A DNA stretch of 34,085 bases from Rothia sp. (in: high G+C Gram-positive bacteria) (GCA_030530925.1 JAUMUA010000007.1:1-34085), one strand, 5' to 3'. Positions 16,140-25,539 are shown, numbered from the stretch's first letter. Translations and numbers: made by a program. Notes: generated by a model not told the origin, from the sequence alone.

Positions 16140-16844
16140 CTACAGTTCATGACGAGTGGACAAATTTCCCGGGCACACCATGCCCGACTCATAAGCAAAG
16201 ACCACTACCTGCACGCGATCTCTGAGATTGAGCTTAGCCAAAATTGAACGAACGTGGGTTTTCACGGTGGTTTCTGAAACAAAAAATTTTTGCGCGATCT
16301 CTGCATTGGATAATCCCATAGCGATAGCTTGAACCGTGTCATGCTCCCTGGGAGTCAGCAGATTCACCTGTTCAATATACATTTCGCTGGTGGCATTTTT
16401 ACTAGTGGAAGGTTTCTTCACGTACTCTTCTACCAATTTTGCCGTGACTCGAGGGGCAACAATAGATTCTCCCGCGTTCACAATCTTTACCGCCCGCACC
16501 AGCTCATCTGGTTGCACGTCTTTGAGCATGAACGCACTCGCCCCGGCACGCAACCCTTCAAAGGCATATTCGTCCACATCGAAAGTGGTCAAAATGATCA
16601 CCTTGGAATCAGTGGTGGCGGTAATTTGGCGGGTTGCCTCAATGCCGTCAAGAACGGGCATGCGCACGTCCATCAGAACCACATCGGGGCTAAGTTTCTG
16701 CACAATCTCCACTGCCTCGGCGCCGTCGGACGCCTCACCAACCACCTCGATATCGGCGCCCTCTAGCACTAACCGGAAACCCATTCGCAGCAGTTGCTGA
16801 TCATCTACCAGCACAACTCGCAGCGGCTGTTCTACTTCGCTCAT
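16140..16844 (-). CDS. NarL/LuxR-type response regulator
   Basis: This 234-residue regulator has a receiver domain (about 8-125) with acidic pair Asp14-Asp15, phosphoacceptor Asp59 in VVLMDVRMP and the conserved lysine in FMLKDVQ. A LuxR-type helix-turn-helix follows (LTPREHDTVQAIAMGLSNAE then IAQKFFVSETTVKTHVRSIL, about 168-210). GGAGGAG lies just before the start. The kinase gene ends 39 bases upstream, so this is its cognate regulator. Likely targets include this operon. Confidence 0.97.
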   Translation of the reverse strand: MSEVEQPLRVVLVDDQQLLRMGFRLVLEGADIEVVGEASDGAEAVEIVQKLSPDVVLMDVRMPVLDGIEATRQITATTDSKVIILTTFDVDEYAFEGLRAGASAFMLKDVQPDELVRAVKIVNAGESIVAPRVTAKLVEEYVKKPSTSKNATSEMYIEQVNLLTPREHDTVQAIAMGLSNAEIAQKFFVSETTVKTHVRSILAKLNLRDRVQVVVFAYESGMVCPGNLSTRHEL

Positions 16845-16883
16845 TTCACACTCCTCCTACCCAAAAATGCACCACTATTTATA

Positions 16884-18251
16884 CTAATCACGAGCTAATT
16901 CCGCGGAAGGGTACCACTTCAAATGTGCTCGGTTAGTCCAACCTCCGCGATCGTTAGGGCCGCATTCAAACGTGCCGTTATAAAACGCCACACGTTCCCT
17001 TATACCTGCCAAACCTTTGCCAGAACCCAGTTGCGAGAGACCAGCATTTCGATAAGAGGGCGAGTCCAGTGCTGCTGAGCCGTCATTCATTACGGTTACC
17101 CAGATATTAGGCAACGCCACCGAAACCATCACCGAAACTTCAGATACCTGGCGGCCATAGCGAAGCGCGTTCGTTAGCGATTCCTGCACAATGCGATAGA
17201 GGCTCAACCGCAAATTATTGTCCGCCGGAATATCCTGCCCATCATGGTAAAACGTTACGGGTAGCCCCGTTGAAGCAAAAGAATCTACGAGTTCGGCAAG
17301 GTTCTCCATGGCGTCCATCGACGCACCCTCGGCAGGCAACAGCGGCGCGTTCTGCGCATCAGGATCTCGCAACACTCCCAGGGTGCGGCGCATATCGGCA
17401 AGCGCCGTGCGCCCCGTATTGGAGAGTTCACTCAGAACCTCGGCGGCACGTTCGGGGTTCTTCTGGCCCACAATCCGGGCGCCGTCGGCAAGGGCAATCA
17501 TTACCGTGAGCGAGTGGGCGACGACGTCGTGCATCTCGCGCGCAATGCGCGTGCGTTCTTCGGTGGCGGCGAGCGCCTGCGTTTGCTCGAACCGGTCAAC
17601 CAGTTCTTGATCGAACAGGTTGTTTTTGCGGGTAAATCTGCCCACCAGCACAATCACCAGGTTGAAGACTGCGGTGAACCCGATCATGAATGAAAGAAAG
17701 ATGATGTAGGGCCAGGGGTCTTGTGAGGCTGGAACGTCTCCGGTGATGTCTTTCATCTCAGATTGGCTACCAAAAACCATGGGAAAGAACATTGCGCACA
17801 TGATGGAGGTGACCACACTGTAGGCAAGAATCGTGATTTTTAGCGAACGTTCAGCCGCAATGGTGTACAGAAAAATCCAGAAACAATACCCGGTGAGGGA
17901 GTTGCTGGTGTACTCCCCGGTGTACAAGAAATAAGCGAAATCTGCCGCTAGAGCGATCAGCAAGAACGTAAACGGAGCTTTTTTACGCACAAAAATGAGT
18001 CCGCTGAAAACCAGGTTGCCTACCAGCAAGAGAACGAGCCCAAATACGGTGTAGTCTCGTCCTTCTCGTAACCCCACCTGGTAGTTAAGCGCAATGGTAG
18101 TAGCCTGCAAAATCAGGTTTAGGCTCGCCAAAATGGCATTAGACATCAGTGGATGATTTCTAATCCACCGAGCTAGTTTTCCGCGCCGGAGTGCAACCAG
18201 GCGCTGCCCCTCAGAAAGAGGAGCAGCGCCTGTTGATGAGGTGATACCCAT
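16884..18251 (-). CDS. Sensor histidine kinase (HisKA_3/DesK-like)
   Basis: This 455-residue kinase has about six membrane segments in residues 35-205 with a short extracellular loop near 155-180, then the dimerisation helix with phosphoacceptor His241 in REMHDVVAHSL. A HATPase domain has RIVQESLTNALRYG and GKGLAGIRERVAFYNG. The lack of a large extracellular domain is typical of intramembrane-sensing kinases placed beside ABC transporters. It starts three bases after the permease stop and is probably translationally coupled. The stimulus may be sensed through the membrane or transporter; this is inference from family and context. Confidence 0.96.
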   Translation of the reverse strand: MGITSSTGAAPLSEGQRLVALRRGKLARWIRNHPLMSNAILASLNLILQATTIALNYQVGLREGRDYTVFGLVLLLVGNLVFSGLIFVRKKAPFTFLLIALAADFAYFLYTGEYTSNSLTGYCFWIFLYTIAAERSLKITILAYSVVTSIMCAMFFPMVFGSQSEMKDITGDVPASQDPWPYIIFLSFMIGFTAVFNLVIVLVGRFTRKNNLFDQELVDRFEQTQALAATEERTRIAREMHDVVAHSLTVMIALADGARIVGQKNPERAAEVLSELSNTGRTALADMRRTLGVLRDPDAQNAPLLPAEGASMDAMENLAELVDSFASTGLPVTFYHDGQDIPADNNLRLSLYRIVQESLTNALRYGRQVSEVSVMVSVALPNIWVTVMNDGSAALDSPSYRNAGLSQLGSGKGLAGIRERVAFYNGTFECGPNDRGGWTNRAHLKWYPSAELARD

Positions 18252-18254
18252 GGA

Positions 18255-19160
18255 TTACTTGGTGTCAGTGAATACGAAACGCAGGTAACCCAAGATGGCG
18301 GGCACAATCGACCACAGCGCTAGCCACCAACCCGCTTCTACCTGAGTCAGATCGCCCTCAGGCTTTGCGTAGCTGTACATGGTTGAACCCAGATTTGCGG
18401 GGGTGTAGGGCAAGAAGTCATTGACCCAGTCAAAACCCAGGCCCAAGAGGTTGAGCACGATAGGCATAATCAAGAAGAGAACAACCACCATCATGATGCC
18501 ACCGGCGTTGTTGCGCAAAAGCGCACCGAAGCCCAGACCCATCCATGCCATGAACATGAAGTAGATTGCCACAGCGAGCCAGTTGAGCCACACACCGCTT
18601 TCAAACGGTGCGGCGTCACGGATTTCGCTACGAAGCAGCAACGAACCGATAAAGTACGACGCCGCCGCGAAGATAAAGCCCATCACAAACGAAATCACCG
18701 AAAGCACCACGAACTTGGCAAGGTATGCCATGGAACGTTTGGGGACGGCGGTGATAGTGGTCTGAATCGAACGCGTTGCGTATTCAGAGCCAATGAAAAC
18801 CACGGCAATGGAGCCTACCAACATGTTGGCAAGATCAATGCCTGAGGCGCCTAGCTGATGAGCGTAGTTCGAGATTTGATCCATGGACATCGCTGGTGCA
18901 CCGGGACCGGCAGCAGCGGCTGCGGCGTCAGCCTGTTCTTTCATGGAGTCAAAGAAGCTGTTGAGCGACAAGCCCAGCATGAGCGCCAAACCGATCATCA
19001 CAACACCAATAATGAGGGTCATTACCCAGTTGGTGGTGAGAGTGCGGAATTTGAGGAACTCTGAGCGGATAACGCCAAAGAAGCTGAGCTTTTTATCAGC
19101 GAATTTACTCAAGGAGTGCGTGCGCTGGGTGCGGGCAGGAGTTGAAGTAGCAGTAGTCAT
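18255..19160 (-). CDS. ABC-2 type transporter permease
   Basis: This 301-residue membrane protein has about six transmembrane segments: one near residue 47-68 (MTLIIGVVMIGLALMLGLSL), an extracellular or periplasmic-side loop with Ala/Pro/Met, then a block of five from about 110 to 295. The sequence ATRSIQTTITAVPKRSMAYLAKF near 128 is the characteristic coupling segment of ABC-2 permeases. It overlaps the ATPase stop by one base and the histidine kinase follows. Probable substrates are peptides, lipids or drugs at the envelope; the sequence does not decide. Confidence 0.94.
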   Translation of the reverse strand: MTTATSTPARTQRTHSLSKFADKKLSFFGVIRSEFLKFRTLTTNWVMTLIIGVVMIGLALMLGLSLNSFFDSMKEQADAAAAAAGPGAPAMSMDQISNYAHQLGASGIDLANMLVGSIAVVFIGSEYATRSIQTTITAVPKRSMAYLAKFVVLSVISFVMGFIFAAASYFIGSLLLRSEIRDAAPFESGVWLNWLAVAIYFMFMAWMGLGFGALLRNNAGGIMMVVVLFLIMPIVLNLLGLGFDWVNDFLPYTPANLGSTMYSYAKPEGDLTQVEAGWWLALWSIVPAILGYLRFVFTDTK

Positions 19161-20293
19161 TAGTTCTCTCCCTGCTGGTTGGTGAAATCGTTGTCTACGG
19201 CGCGGCTACCGCTACTCTGCCACGGTGCAGAGGATTCGTGCGGTTGTGCAAAGTGAGCACCAGTTGAGTGCTCGGGTTCTGAGGAAATTTGAGCTTCTTG
19301 GCTCGCAGTCTGCGCGGACTCTTCGTACATGGTGGCACCCTGTGCCTGAGGCGTAGACGACGGCGCTGCCGCAGGATTTATGTTCCCTAGCTGGGACGAG
19401 TTGTATTCCACCTGATCGCGCGTCATATTCATGTAAACGTCTTCGAGGGTGGCGATTTGTGGGGTGATTTCGTGCAACAACACGTGGGAGTCTTGGGCAA
19501 GACGCGCGAGTGAGCGAGCGTCGAGTCCCTGCACCATCAGGGCGTCGGTGTCGACAGCGCTGACGCTGATACCGTTGTTGCGAAGTTCCTGATCGAGCGC
19601 CTCACGGTCGTCGGTGCGGACCAAAATACGGTCGTTATCGGCCAGAGCGAGGAATTCCTTCATCGAGGAGTTCGCGAGCAAACGACCCTGACCAATTACC
19701 ACGAGGTCATCGGCAGTTTGTGCCATTTCGCTCATGAGGTGCGATGAAATGAGCACGGTTTTACCCTCTGACGCCAGGTAGCGTGCAAGATTACGCACCC
19801 AAATTACGCCTTCGGGGTCAAGTCCGTTCACGGGCTCATCAAGAATCACGTTTTGAGGATCACCAAGCAGAGCTGCGGCGATACCCATGCGCTGGCCCAT
19901 GCCGAGTGAGAAGCCTTTGACTTTCTTTTTAGCGACGGCGGTTAGGCCAGTCATTTCAATGACTTCATCCACCCGCTTTTTAGGGATGCCGTGAGTCAGT
20001 GCCAGCGAGCGCAAGTGGTTCAGCCCCGAACGCCCCGGGTGCATTGCTTTAGCGTCGAGCAATACGCCAACTGAAGAGAGGGGGGATGAGAGTGAAGAGT
20101 AGGTTTTTCCGTCCACCAGAGCTTTACCGGAGGTGGGTTTTTCAAGACCCACGATCATGCGCATGGTGGTTGATTTGCCGGCGCCGTTGGGGCCTAGAAA
20201 GCCGGTAACTTTGCCGTCCGGCACCGTAAAACTGATGTTGTTTACAGCAGTTTTAGGGCCGTAGCTTTTGCTGAGCGATTGTATTTCGAGCAT
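19160..20293 (-). CDS. ABC transporter ATP-binding protein with long C-terminal tail
   Basis: This 377-residue ATPase has Walker A GPNGAGKST (34-42), signature SLGMGQ (129-134), Walker B NVILDEP (148-154) and the switch histidine (His185). The core ends near residue 300. A tail of about 75 residues rich in Ser, Ala, Gln, Glu and His follows, with PAAAPSSTPQAQG and EESAQTASQEAQ, which is unusual for exporter ATPases. It is the first gene of the five-gene operon and overlaps the permease start by one base. GAGGAA precedes the ATG. The tail may be a flexible regulatory segment. Confidence 0.95.
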   Translation of the reverse strand: MLEIQSLSKSYGPKTAVNNISFTVPDGKVTGFLGPNGAGKSTTMRMIVGLEKPTSGKALVDGKTYSSLSSPLSSVGVLLDAKAMHPGRSGLNHLRSLALTHGIPKKRVDEVIEMTGLTAVAKKKVKGFSLGMGQRMGIAAALLGDPQNVILDEPVNGLDPEGVIWVRNLARYLASEGKTVLISSHLMSEMAQTADDLVVIGQGRLLANSSMKEFLALADNDRILVRTDDREALDQELRNNGISVSAVDTDALMVQGLDARSLARLAQDSHVLLHEITPQIATLEDVYMNMTRDQVEYNSSQLGNINPAAAPSSTPQAQGATMYEESAQTASQEAQISSEPEHSTGAHFAQPHESSAPWQSSGSRAVDNDFTNQQGEN

Positions 20294-20454
20294 GTTTCCT
20301 CAACTCGATAGGGGTTATGTAGTCGAAACTTGGTGTTGTCTTTACCCTACGCGGTGAGTGGTGGAGTGGGCGAGCGCACTCGGTATGAACTTCTTTTGAA
20401 TTTGGGTAGTCCCTAAGGAGGAGACCACCCCGTATGCTCTAGCAATCCCCCAGA

Positions 20455-21870
20455 TTAAAACCCCTCTTTTTCCGCCCATTCTTTGAGCCTGCGGGTCGCC
20501 TCTTCTTCACCCAATGTGCCTTCGTCAAGGCGCATATTGAGCAAGAATTTATATGCCTTGCCAACTATAGGACCAGGTGAAACCCCTAAAATTTGCATAA
20601 TCTGTTGACCGTCAAGATCTGGGCGCATCGCGTCGAGTTCTTCTTGCTCAGCCAGTTCTTCAATGCGACGTTCTAAATCGTCGTAGGCGTGAGCAATGCG
20701 GTTTGCGCGGCGTTTGTTACGGGTTGTGACGTCGGCGCGCGTCAGGCGGTGCAAGCGTTCGAGTAGGTCGTCGGCGTCGCGCACGTAGCGGCGTACCGCC
20801 GAGTCGCTCCATCCGGCGTCGCCGTATCCATAAAATCGCATGTGTAGCTCTACCAGGCGGGCAACTGCCTTGATGGTGTCGTTATCAAAACGTAGATCGC
20901 GCATGCGCTTTTTGACGAGCTTGGCGCCCACTACGTCGTGGTGTAGGAAGCTCACCGAGCCATTGGGTTCAAATTTTCGGGTGGCGGGCTTGCCAATATC
21001 GTGCATGAGAGCTGCAAAGCGAAGCACAAAGTCGGGGGCTGGGACGACGCCGTCGGGGTCTGTTTCAAGCGCGGCTGCCTGCTCTAGTACCTTGAGCGAA
21101 TGTTGGTAGACGTCTTTGTGATGGTGGTGTTCGTCCACCTCTAATTTGAGCGCAGGAATCTCTGGCAACACATAATCGGCTAGTCCGGATTCCACCAGTA
21201 AATCAATACCGCGCACCGGTGCTTGTGCCTTAATGAGCTTTACCAGTTCATCGCGCACTCGCTCGGCGGAAATAATTTTGATGCGCTCAGCCATATCGGT
21301 CATGGCAGAAAATACTTCGGGCGCTACGTCAATGTCTAGACGCGCGGCAAAGCGGGCGGCGCGCATCATGCGCAGCGGGTCGTCAGAGAACGAGTCCTCA
21401 GCTTTTCCGGGGGTTCGGATAATTCCCGCCGCTAGGTCTTTTGCACCCCCATAGGGGTCAACGAGTTCTAGCGAGGGCAAGCGCAACGCCATCGAGTTGA
21501 TGGTGAAGTCGCGGCGAAAGAGATCGTCTTCGAGTTTGGTTCCAAAAGCCACCTGGGGCTTACGCGAATCGGCGTCATAGGCTTCGGCACGATAGGTGGT
21601 AATTTCTACCATCTCGTTGCCCTTGCGAAGCCCAATAGTGCCGTACTCTTTGCCAATCTCCCACGTGGTATCTGCCCAATCTTTCACTACCTCAAGAGTC
21701 TGATCGGGATGAGCATTCGTGGTGAAATCCAAATCGGTAGCCACCTCATGCAAGAATAAATCGCGCACAGGCCCGCCCACGAGCGCCAGGTCAAAGCCTG
21801 CGCGCTCAAAAAGCTCGCCCAACTCAAGGGCCACCGGATGAATTGCAGAAGAGTCAAAAAGATTCGCCAT
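20455..21870 (-). CDS. CCA tRNA nucleotidyltransferase
   Basis: This 471-residue class II enzyme adds or repairs the 3' CCA of tRNAs (often annotated pcnA or cca). The catalytic head has LVGGPVRDLFL and the acidic pair in ATDLDFTTNAHP (Asp46, Asp48). RRDFTINSMAL (119-129) and DPLRMMRAARFAARL follow. A second HD-type domain has LMHDIGK (His290-Asp291) and HLRFYGYGD-like HMRFYGYGD downstream, as in the actinobacterial form. It diverges from the NUDIX gene and begins the conserved origin-proximal block. Confidence 0.96.
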   Translation of the reverse strand: MANLFDSSAIHPVALELGELFERAGFDLALVGGPVRDLFLHEVATDLDFTTNAHPDQTLEVVKDWADTTWEIGKEYGTIGLRKGNEMVEITTYRAEAYDADSRKPQVAFGTKLEDDLFRRDFTINSMALRLPSLELVDPYGGAKDLAAGIIRTPGKAEDSFSDDPLRMMRAARFAARLDIDVAPEVFSAMTDMAERIKIISAERVRDELVKLIKAQAPVRGIDLLVESGLADYVLPEIPALKLEVDEHHHHKDVYQHSLKVLEQAAALETDPDGVVPAPDFVLRFAALMHDIGKPATRKFEPNGSVSFLHHDVVGAKLVKKRMRDLRFDNDTIKAVARLVELHMRFYGYGDAGWSDSAVRRYVRDADDLLERLHRLTRADVTTRNKRRANRIAHAYDDLERRIEELAEQEELDAMRPDLDGQQIMQILGVSPGPIVGKAYKFLLNMRLDEGTLGEEEATRRLKEWAEKEGF

Positions 21871-21960
21871 AGTGCCTTAATCGTGCCAGATAATTCAGCA
21901 CAGCACCCACACCCGCAGCTTTAATCAGACATATACATCTCTATCGGTTAAGGTAGAGAC

Positions 21961-22464
21961 ATGACTTTTCCAGTACCTCGGGCTCCCAAGAAGCGGGCAT
22001 TTACGCCCGTTTCTATGCTGCCTACGGTAGAAGAAGTCTCTGCAGGCGGCGTCATTGTGAACTTTGACGACCCCAAATTGCCTGTAGCTATCATTGCCAG
22101 AGTAAATCGCGGCGGGCGTCTTGAATGGTGCCTACCCAAAGGTCACCCTGAAAATGATGAAAATAATATTGAAGCCGCAGCCCGCGAAATTGAAGAAGAA
22201 ACCGGTATTGTGGGCGATGTTTTGGCTTCTTTAGGCAATATTGATTACTGGTTCACGGTTTCTGGACGCCGCGTTCATAAGACCGTTCACCATTTTCTGC
22301 TATCTGCCACTGGAGGCTATCTCACAACCGAGAAAGACCCCGATCACGAGGCTATTGACGTAGCGTGGGTTAACATTGACGATTTGGGGCGCAAGCTTTC
22401 GTTCCCCAACGAGCGCCGCATCGCTGAGATTGCGCGCGAGTACATTATTCACCAGCTCTCGTAA
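21961..22464 (+). CDS. NUDIX hydrolase
   Basis: This 167-residue protein carries a full NUDIX box at about 61-83 (GHPENDENNIEAAAREIEEE then TGI), matching Gx5Ex7REUxEExGU and binding Mg2+ to hydrolyse a nucleoside diphosphate linked to another group. It is the mutT4-like gene that sits between pcnA and murJ in actinobacteria, and could clear oxidised nucleotides or act on RNA ends; substrate is not readable. The ATG at 21961 has AAGG upstream. The 90-base gap to the divergent CCA gene should hold both promoters. Confidence 0.93.
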   Translation: MTFPVPRAPKKRAFTPVSMLPTVEEVSAGGVIVNFDDPKLPVAIIARVNRGGRLEWCLPKGHPENDENNIEAAAREIEEETGIVGDVLASLGNIDYWFTVSGRRVHKTVHHFLLSATGGYLTTEKDPDHEAIDVAWVNIDDLGRKLSFPNERRIAEIAREYIIHQLS

Positions 22465-22502
22465 TTCAGGTGTGCTTTTAGCACGCAGAAAAGAGTACAC
22501 AC

Positions 22503-24140
22503 GTGGCACGTACCGGTGCAGTTTCTAGCGCCATCATGGCTTCGGGAACCATGGTTTCTCGAATCCTCGGCTTTGTGAAAACCATTCTGATTACTATTGC
22601 TATTGGTAGTGGTACCGCGATGGGTACCATTTTTGAAACCGCGAACACTTTGCCGAACCTGATTTATGTTTTGGTTGCCGGTGGTGTTTTTAACGCGGTG
22701 CTGGTGCCGCAGATTATTAAGGCCGCTAAGCATGATGACGGCGGTTCAGACTTCGTTTCTCGCTTGATTACGCTAGCAACCGCGGGCATTGCTGCGGTGA
22801 CTCTGGTGGTAGTTGCGTGTGCCTGGCCAATTATTTCGATTATGGGTGCTGAGTGGACGGACGATCAGCGAGCGCTGGGTCTCATCTTTGCCCTGTGGTG
22901 CCTACCCCAGATTTTCTTCTACGGTTTCTACACGATTATCGGTCAGGTTCTTAACGCCCGCGGCGCGTTCGGCTGGTACATGTGGTCCCCGGTTATTAAC
23001 AATGTGGTTGCTATTGCCGCTTTGGTGTACTTTATTTTTGCTTTTGGCCGCCAGTCCCCCACCGTGCCACCCCTGCACGACGTCTCTAATTGGACGGCGT
23101 CGCAAACTTTGGTGCTCGCAGGTTCGGCTACGTTGGGCGTGGCTATTCAGGCGTTGGCGCTTTTGATTCCCCTCCGACGCTTAGGGTTGCGTTTGCGCCC
23201 CAAGTTCGGCTGGCGTGGAATCGGCTTGGGTGAGTCGGCAAAGCTTGCTGGCTGGACTCTTGCCACCGGCATTGTCTCGAACTTGGCGTTCTTCTACCTC
23301 ACTAAAATCGCCTCGAATATCATTGCTCACGATCACCAGATCATTCCCGGTATTCAGGCGCTGAACTACTCGTCCATGCTGTATTCGCTACCGCACGGCG
23401 TCATTGGTCTTTCGATTGCTACCTATCTTTTCAACAAGATGTCGCAGGCTTCGCAAGATGAGGACGACGAAAACGTGGTGTTCGCGCTCTCCTCGGGTTT
23501 GCGCGTGGCTTCGGTGGCTACCGTCTTTTTGGCAGTGGCTCTGGTAGTTTTTGCGGGTCCTGTGGGCATGCTTTTTGGTAACGGCAATGTCACCTCGGCA
23601 GCGCAGATTGGGCAGACGATCTCTATCATTGCCCTCGGCGGGCCTTTCTTGACCATCGCTTTTATGATGGGACGTGTGCTTTACGCGCAAGAAGATGCTC
23701 GCACTCCGTTCTTCATTCAGCTCGTCTCAGCAGTGTTCATTGTGGCAGCGGGCTTCATCGCCTCACACTTGAATCCAGAGCACACTGTTTTTGCGCTTGC
23801 CGCAACATACGCACTACAGAACATCTTGGCAGTCTTTCTCAGCCACGTCGTGCTCAAACGCCGCTTTGGTAACTACGACGGCTTGCGCATTGTTTCCACC
23901 CACTCACGCGTGGCACTTTCTGCTTTCTTTGCCGGACTCTTTGGCGCGTGGGGGCTGTGGCTCATGGGTGGTTACTCGTTCACTGGATTTGCCTGGAGCG
24001 GTATTCTCAACGCACTCATTACCATTGTGGTAGGCGGTATTGTGATGTCGATTGCCTACTACTTCTTCCTCATTATTTTCCGCGTGAGCGAGATGGATAC
24101 GCTACTCAATCCCATTCGTAAAAAGTTCCCATTCATCTAA
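22503..24140 (+). CDS. murJ: Lipid II flippase MurJ (MviN)
   Basis: This 545-residue protein has about 14 transmembrane segments and the MurJ/MviN core: SRILGFVKTILITIAIG, then ETANTLPNLIYVLVAGGVFNAVLVPQI with the charged residues of the first gates, and QALNYSSMLYSLPHGVIGLSIATYL in the second half. It flips the peptidoglycan precursor lipid II across the membrane. The start is GTG at 22503 with a weak purine-rich site. Unlike mycobacterial MviN it has no fused pseudokinase; that part is in the next gene. Confidence 0.96.
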   Translation: MARTGAVSSAIMASGTMVSRILGFVKTILITIAIGSGTAMGTIFETANTLPNLIYVLVAGGVFNAVLVPQIIKAAKHDDGGSDFVSRLITLATAGIAAVTLVVVACAWPIISIMGAEWTDDQRALGLIFALWCLPQIFFYGFYTIIGQVLNARGAFGWYMWSPVINNVVAIAALVYFIFAFGRQSPTVPPLHDVSNWTASQTLVLAGSATLGVAIQALALLIPLRRLGLRLRPKFGWRGIGLGESAKLAGWTLATGIVSNLAFFYLTKIASNIIAHDHQIIPGIQALNYSSMLYSLPHGVIGLSIATYLFNKMSQASQDEDDENVVFALSSGLRVASVATVFLAVALVVFAGPVGMLFGNGNVTSAAQIGQTISIIALGGPFLTIAFMMGRVLYAQEDARTPFFIQLVSAVFIVAAGFIASHLNPEHTVFALAATYALQNILAVFLSHVVLKRRFGNYDGLRIVSTHSRVALSAFFAGLFGAWGLWLMGGYSFTGFAWSGILNALITIVVGGIVMSIAYYFFLIIFRVSEMDTLLNPIRKKFPFI

Positions 24141-24237
24141 ACCAGCTAGCTACGCGCCACATATTCGCTGGCGAACAGGTAAACTTCACTTAAATATCAC
24201 TTAGACCGCTTAGAATTTATCGCCTTTGGAGGGCACC

Positions 24238-25524
24238 TTGCCGCAGCCTCATTCCTCTCAGTCGATTCCCGTCAACACCGTGCTCGGGGAGCGCTACAAA
24301 GTCACCGGTACGGTTATTGAAACCGCCGCGGGCGATTCGGTGCTTGAAGGTAAAGATCAGGTTCTCAACCGCAAGGTCTCCATTGTTGTAGCCGCGCAAC
24401 AGCACAACGATCGCTTGATGAGCAATGCGCGCACCTTGGTCTCTCAAAGCCGCGCTAACATTCAGGTTCTCGATTTGGGTAACACCGCAAATCGTACGTA
24501 CCTCATTACCTCCCACTCACGTGCGGATATGCTCCTAGATACCCTGCTGGCAGACGCCGGGGATCTCGCCGAGAATTCTGAGACCCAAGAGGCACTCGGG
24601 CAAGAAATTTTTGGCGACGAACAGCCCGCTACCGATCAAACTGCTTACGTTTCGCAGGGTCCCGCAAAACCTCAGTCCATTTCTGCAACTCGCGAAGTGA
24701 ACGAATCTGACTATGTAGCTCCTGCAGCGGCAACACCCGCTGCGGCAAGCGTAGCGGCGGTGTCGACACCGGTTGAAGAACCGTACGAGAACGACTACGC
24801 CGAATACGATGACTACGACGATTATGCCGACGACGACTACGAAGAAGACGAACGCCGCGGTAGCGGTGGCATCTGGGCGGTAGCAATTGCCGCTATTTTG
24901 TTGCTGGTAGTGGGTGTAGCTATCGCGTTCTCGCTTCTGAATGGCATGGTGCACAACGATCCCGAGGAACAGAAGGCGGCCCCGGCGTCGTCATCCTCTG
25001 AGGCTTCTACTTCAGCGGCGCCATCAGCCTCTGCAACCTCTTCATCGGCAGCAGCAAAGCCCGCTCCTAAGTTTGACGGCGTCACCCGCTTGGTGCCCTC
25101 AAACCCCACGTTCATGGCTGATCAAGACGGCACCTTGAACCAAATGACCGACGGCAACTCCTCTACCGCGTGGATGAGCTACGGTTTTGCAACCGCTAAC
25201 TTTGGTGGAGCAACGGATGCGGTGGCGCTTGCTTATCAGCTCGATGAGCAGACCACTGTTTCGAAGCTGACGATTGAACAAAACGGTGGCACCGGCGGCG
25301 CATTTACCGTGTTGACTAACGATTCGGCGTCGTTGGACGGCGCCCAAGAAGTTGGCTCAGGCTCGTTCAACGGCTCAACGGTTACGGTTGATTTGGACAC
25401 CGCCAAGCAGGGCGACGGTGTGAAGTACGTGATTATTCGTTTCACCGAAGCACCCTCGCAGGCACAGCCCATTGCCGGTTACAACTACGGTTTGCGCATC
25501 TCAGAAGTTACCGCCTCTAACTAG
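24238..25524 (+). CDS. Membrane protein with truncated pseudokinase and discoidin-like C-terminal domain
   Basis: This roughly 428-residue protein follows murJ. Residues about 15-105 look like a kinase N-lobe (VLGERYKVTGTVIETAAGDS then VLNRKVSIVVAAQ); the lysine of a VAIK-like strand is not conserved (VSIVV), and no HRD/DFG lobe follows, so it cannot be an active kinase. An Asp/Glu/Tyr-rich segment (residues about 180-205), one membrane helix (IWAVAIAAILLLVVGVAIAF) and a Ser/Ala/Pro linker precede a C-terminal beta-sandwich-like domain similar to F5/8 type C. I chose the TTG at 24238 because GGAGGG lies just before it; the reading from 24226 would place that site inside the gene. It probably regulates MurJ. 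Confidence 0.8.
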   Translation: MPQPHSSQSIPVNTVLGERYKVTGTVIETAAGDSVLEGKDQVLNRKVSIVVAAQQHNDRLMSNARTLVSQSRANIQVLDLGNTANRTYLITSHSRADMLLDTLLADAGDLAENSETQEALGQEIFGDEQPATDQTAYVSQGPAKPQSISATREVNESDYVAPAAATPAAASVAAVSTPVEEPYENDYAEYDDYDDYADDDYEEDERRGSGGIWAVAIAAILLLVVGVAIAFSLLNGMVHNDPEEQKAAPASSSSEASTSAAPSASATSSSAAAKPAPKFDGVTRLVPSNPTFMADQDGTLNQMTDGNSSTAWMSYGFATANFGGATDAVALAYQLDEQTTVSKLTIEQNGGTGGAFTVLTNDSASLDGAQEVGSGSFNGSTVTVDLDTAKQGDGVKYVIIRFTEAPSQAQPIAGYNYGLRISEVTASN

Positions 25525-25539
25525 GTTTCACGTGAAACA
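25524..25539. other. parS site between murJ-associated gene and trxB
   Basis: GGTTTCACGTGAAACA matches the palindrome at 15 of 16 positions; only the outermost base differs. It lies at the stop codon of the preceding gene, in the short gap before trxB. Confidence 0.83.

Noticed and set aside
20411..20440. Imperfect hairpin GGGTAGTC/GACCACCC between the ABC ATPase and the CCA enzyme
   Set aside because: It has a mismatch or wobble, an 11-base loop and no T-run, so I did not call a terminator for the CCA gene.
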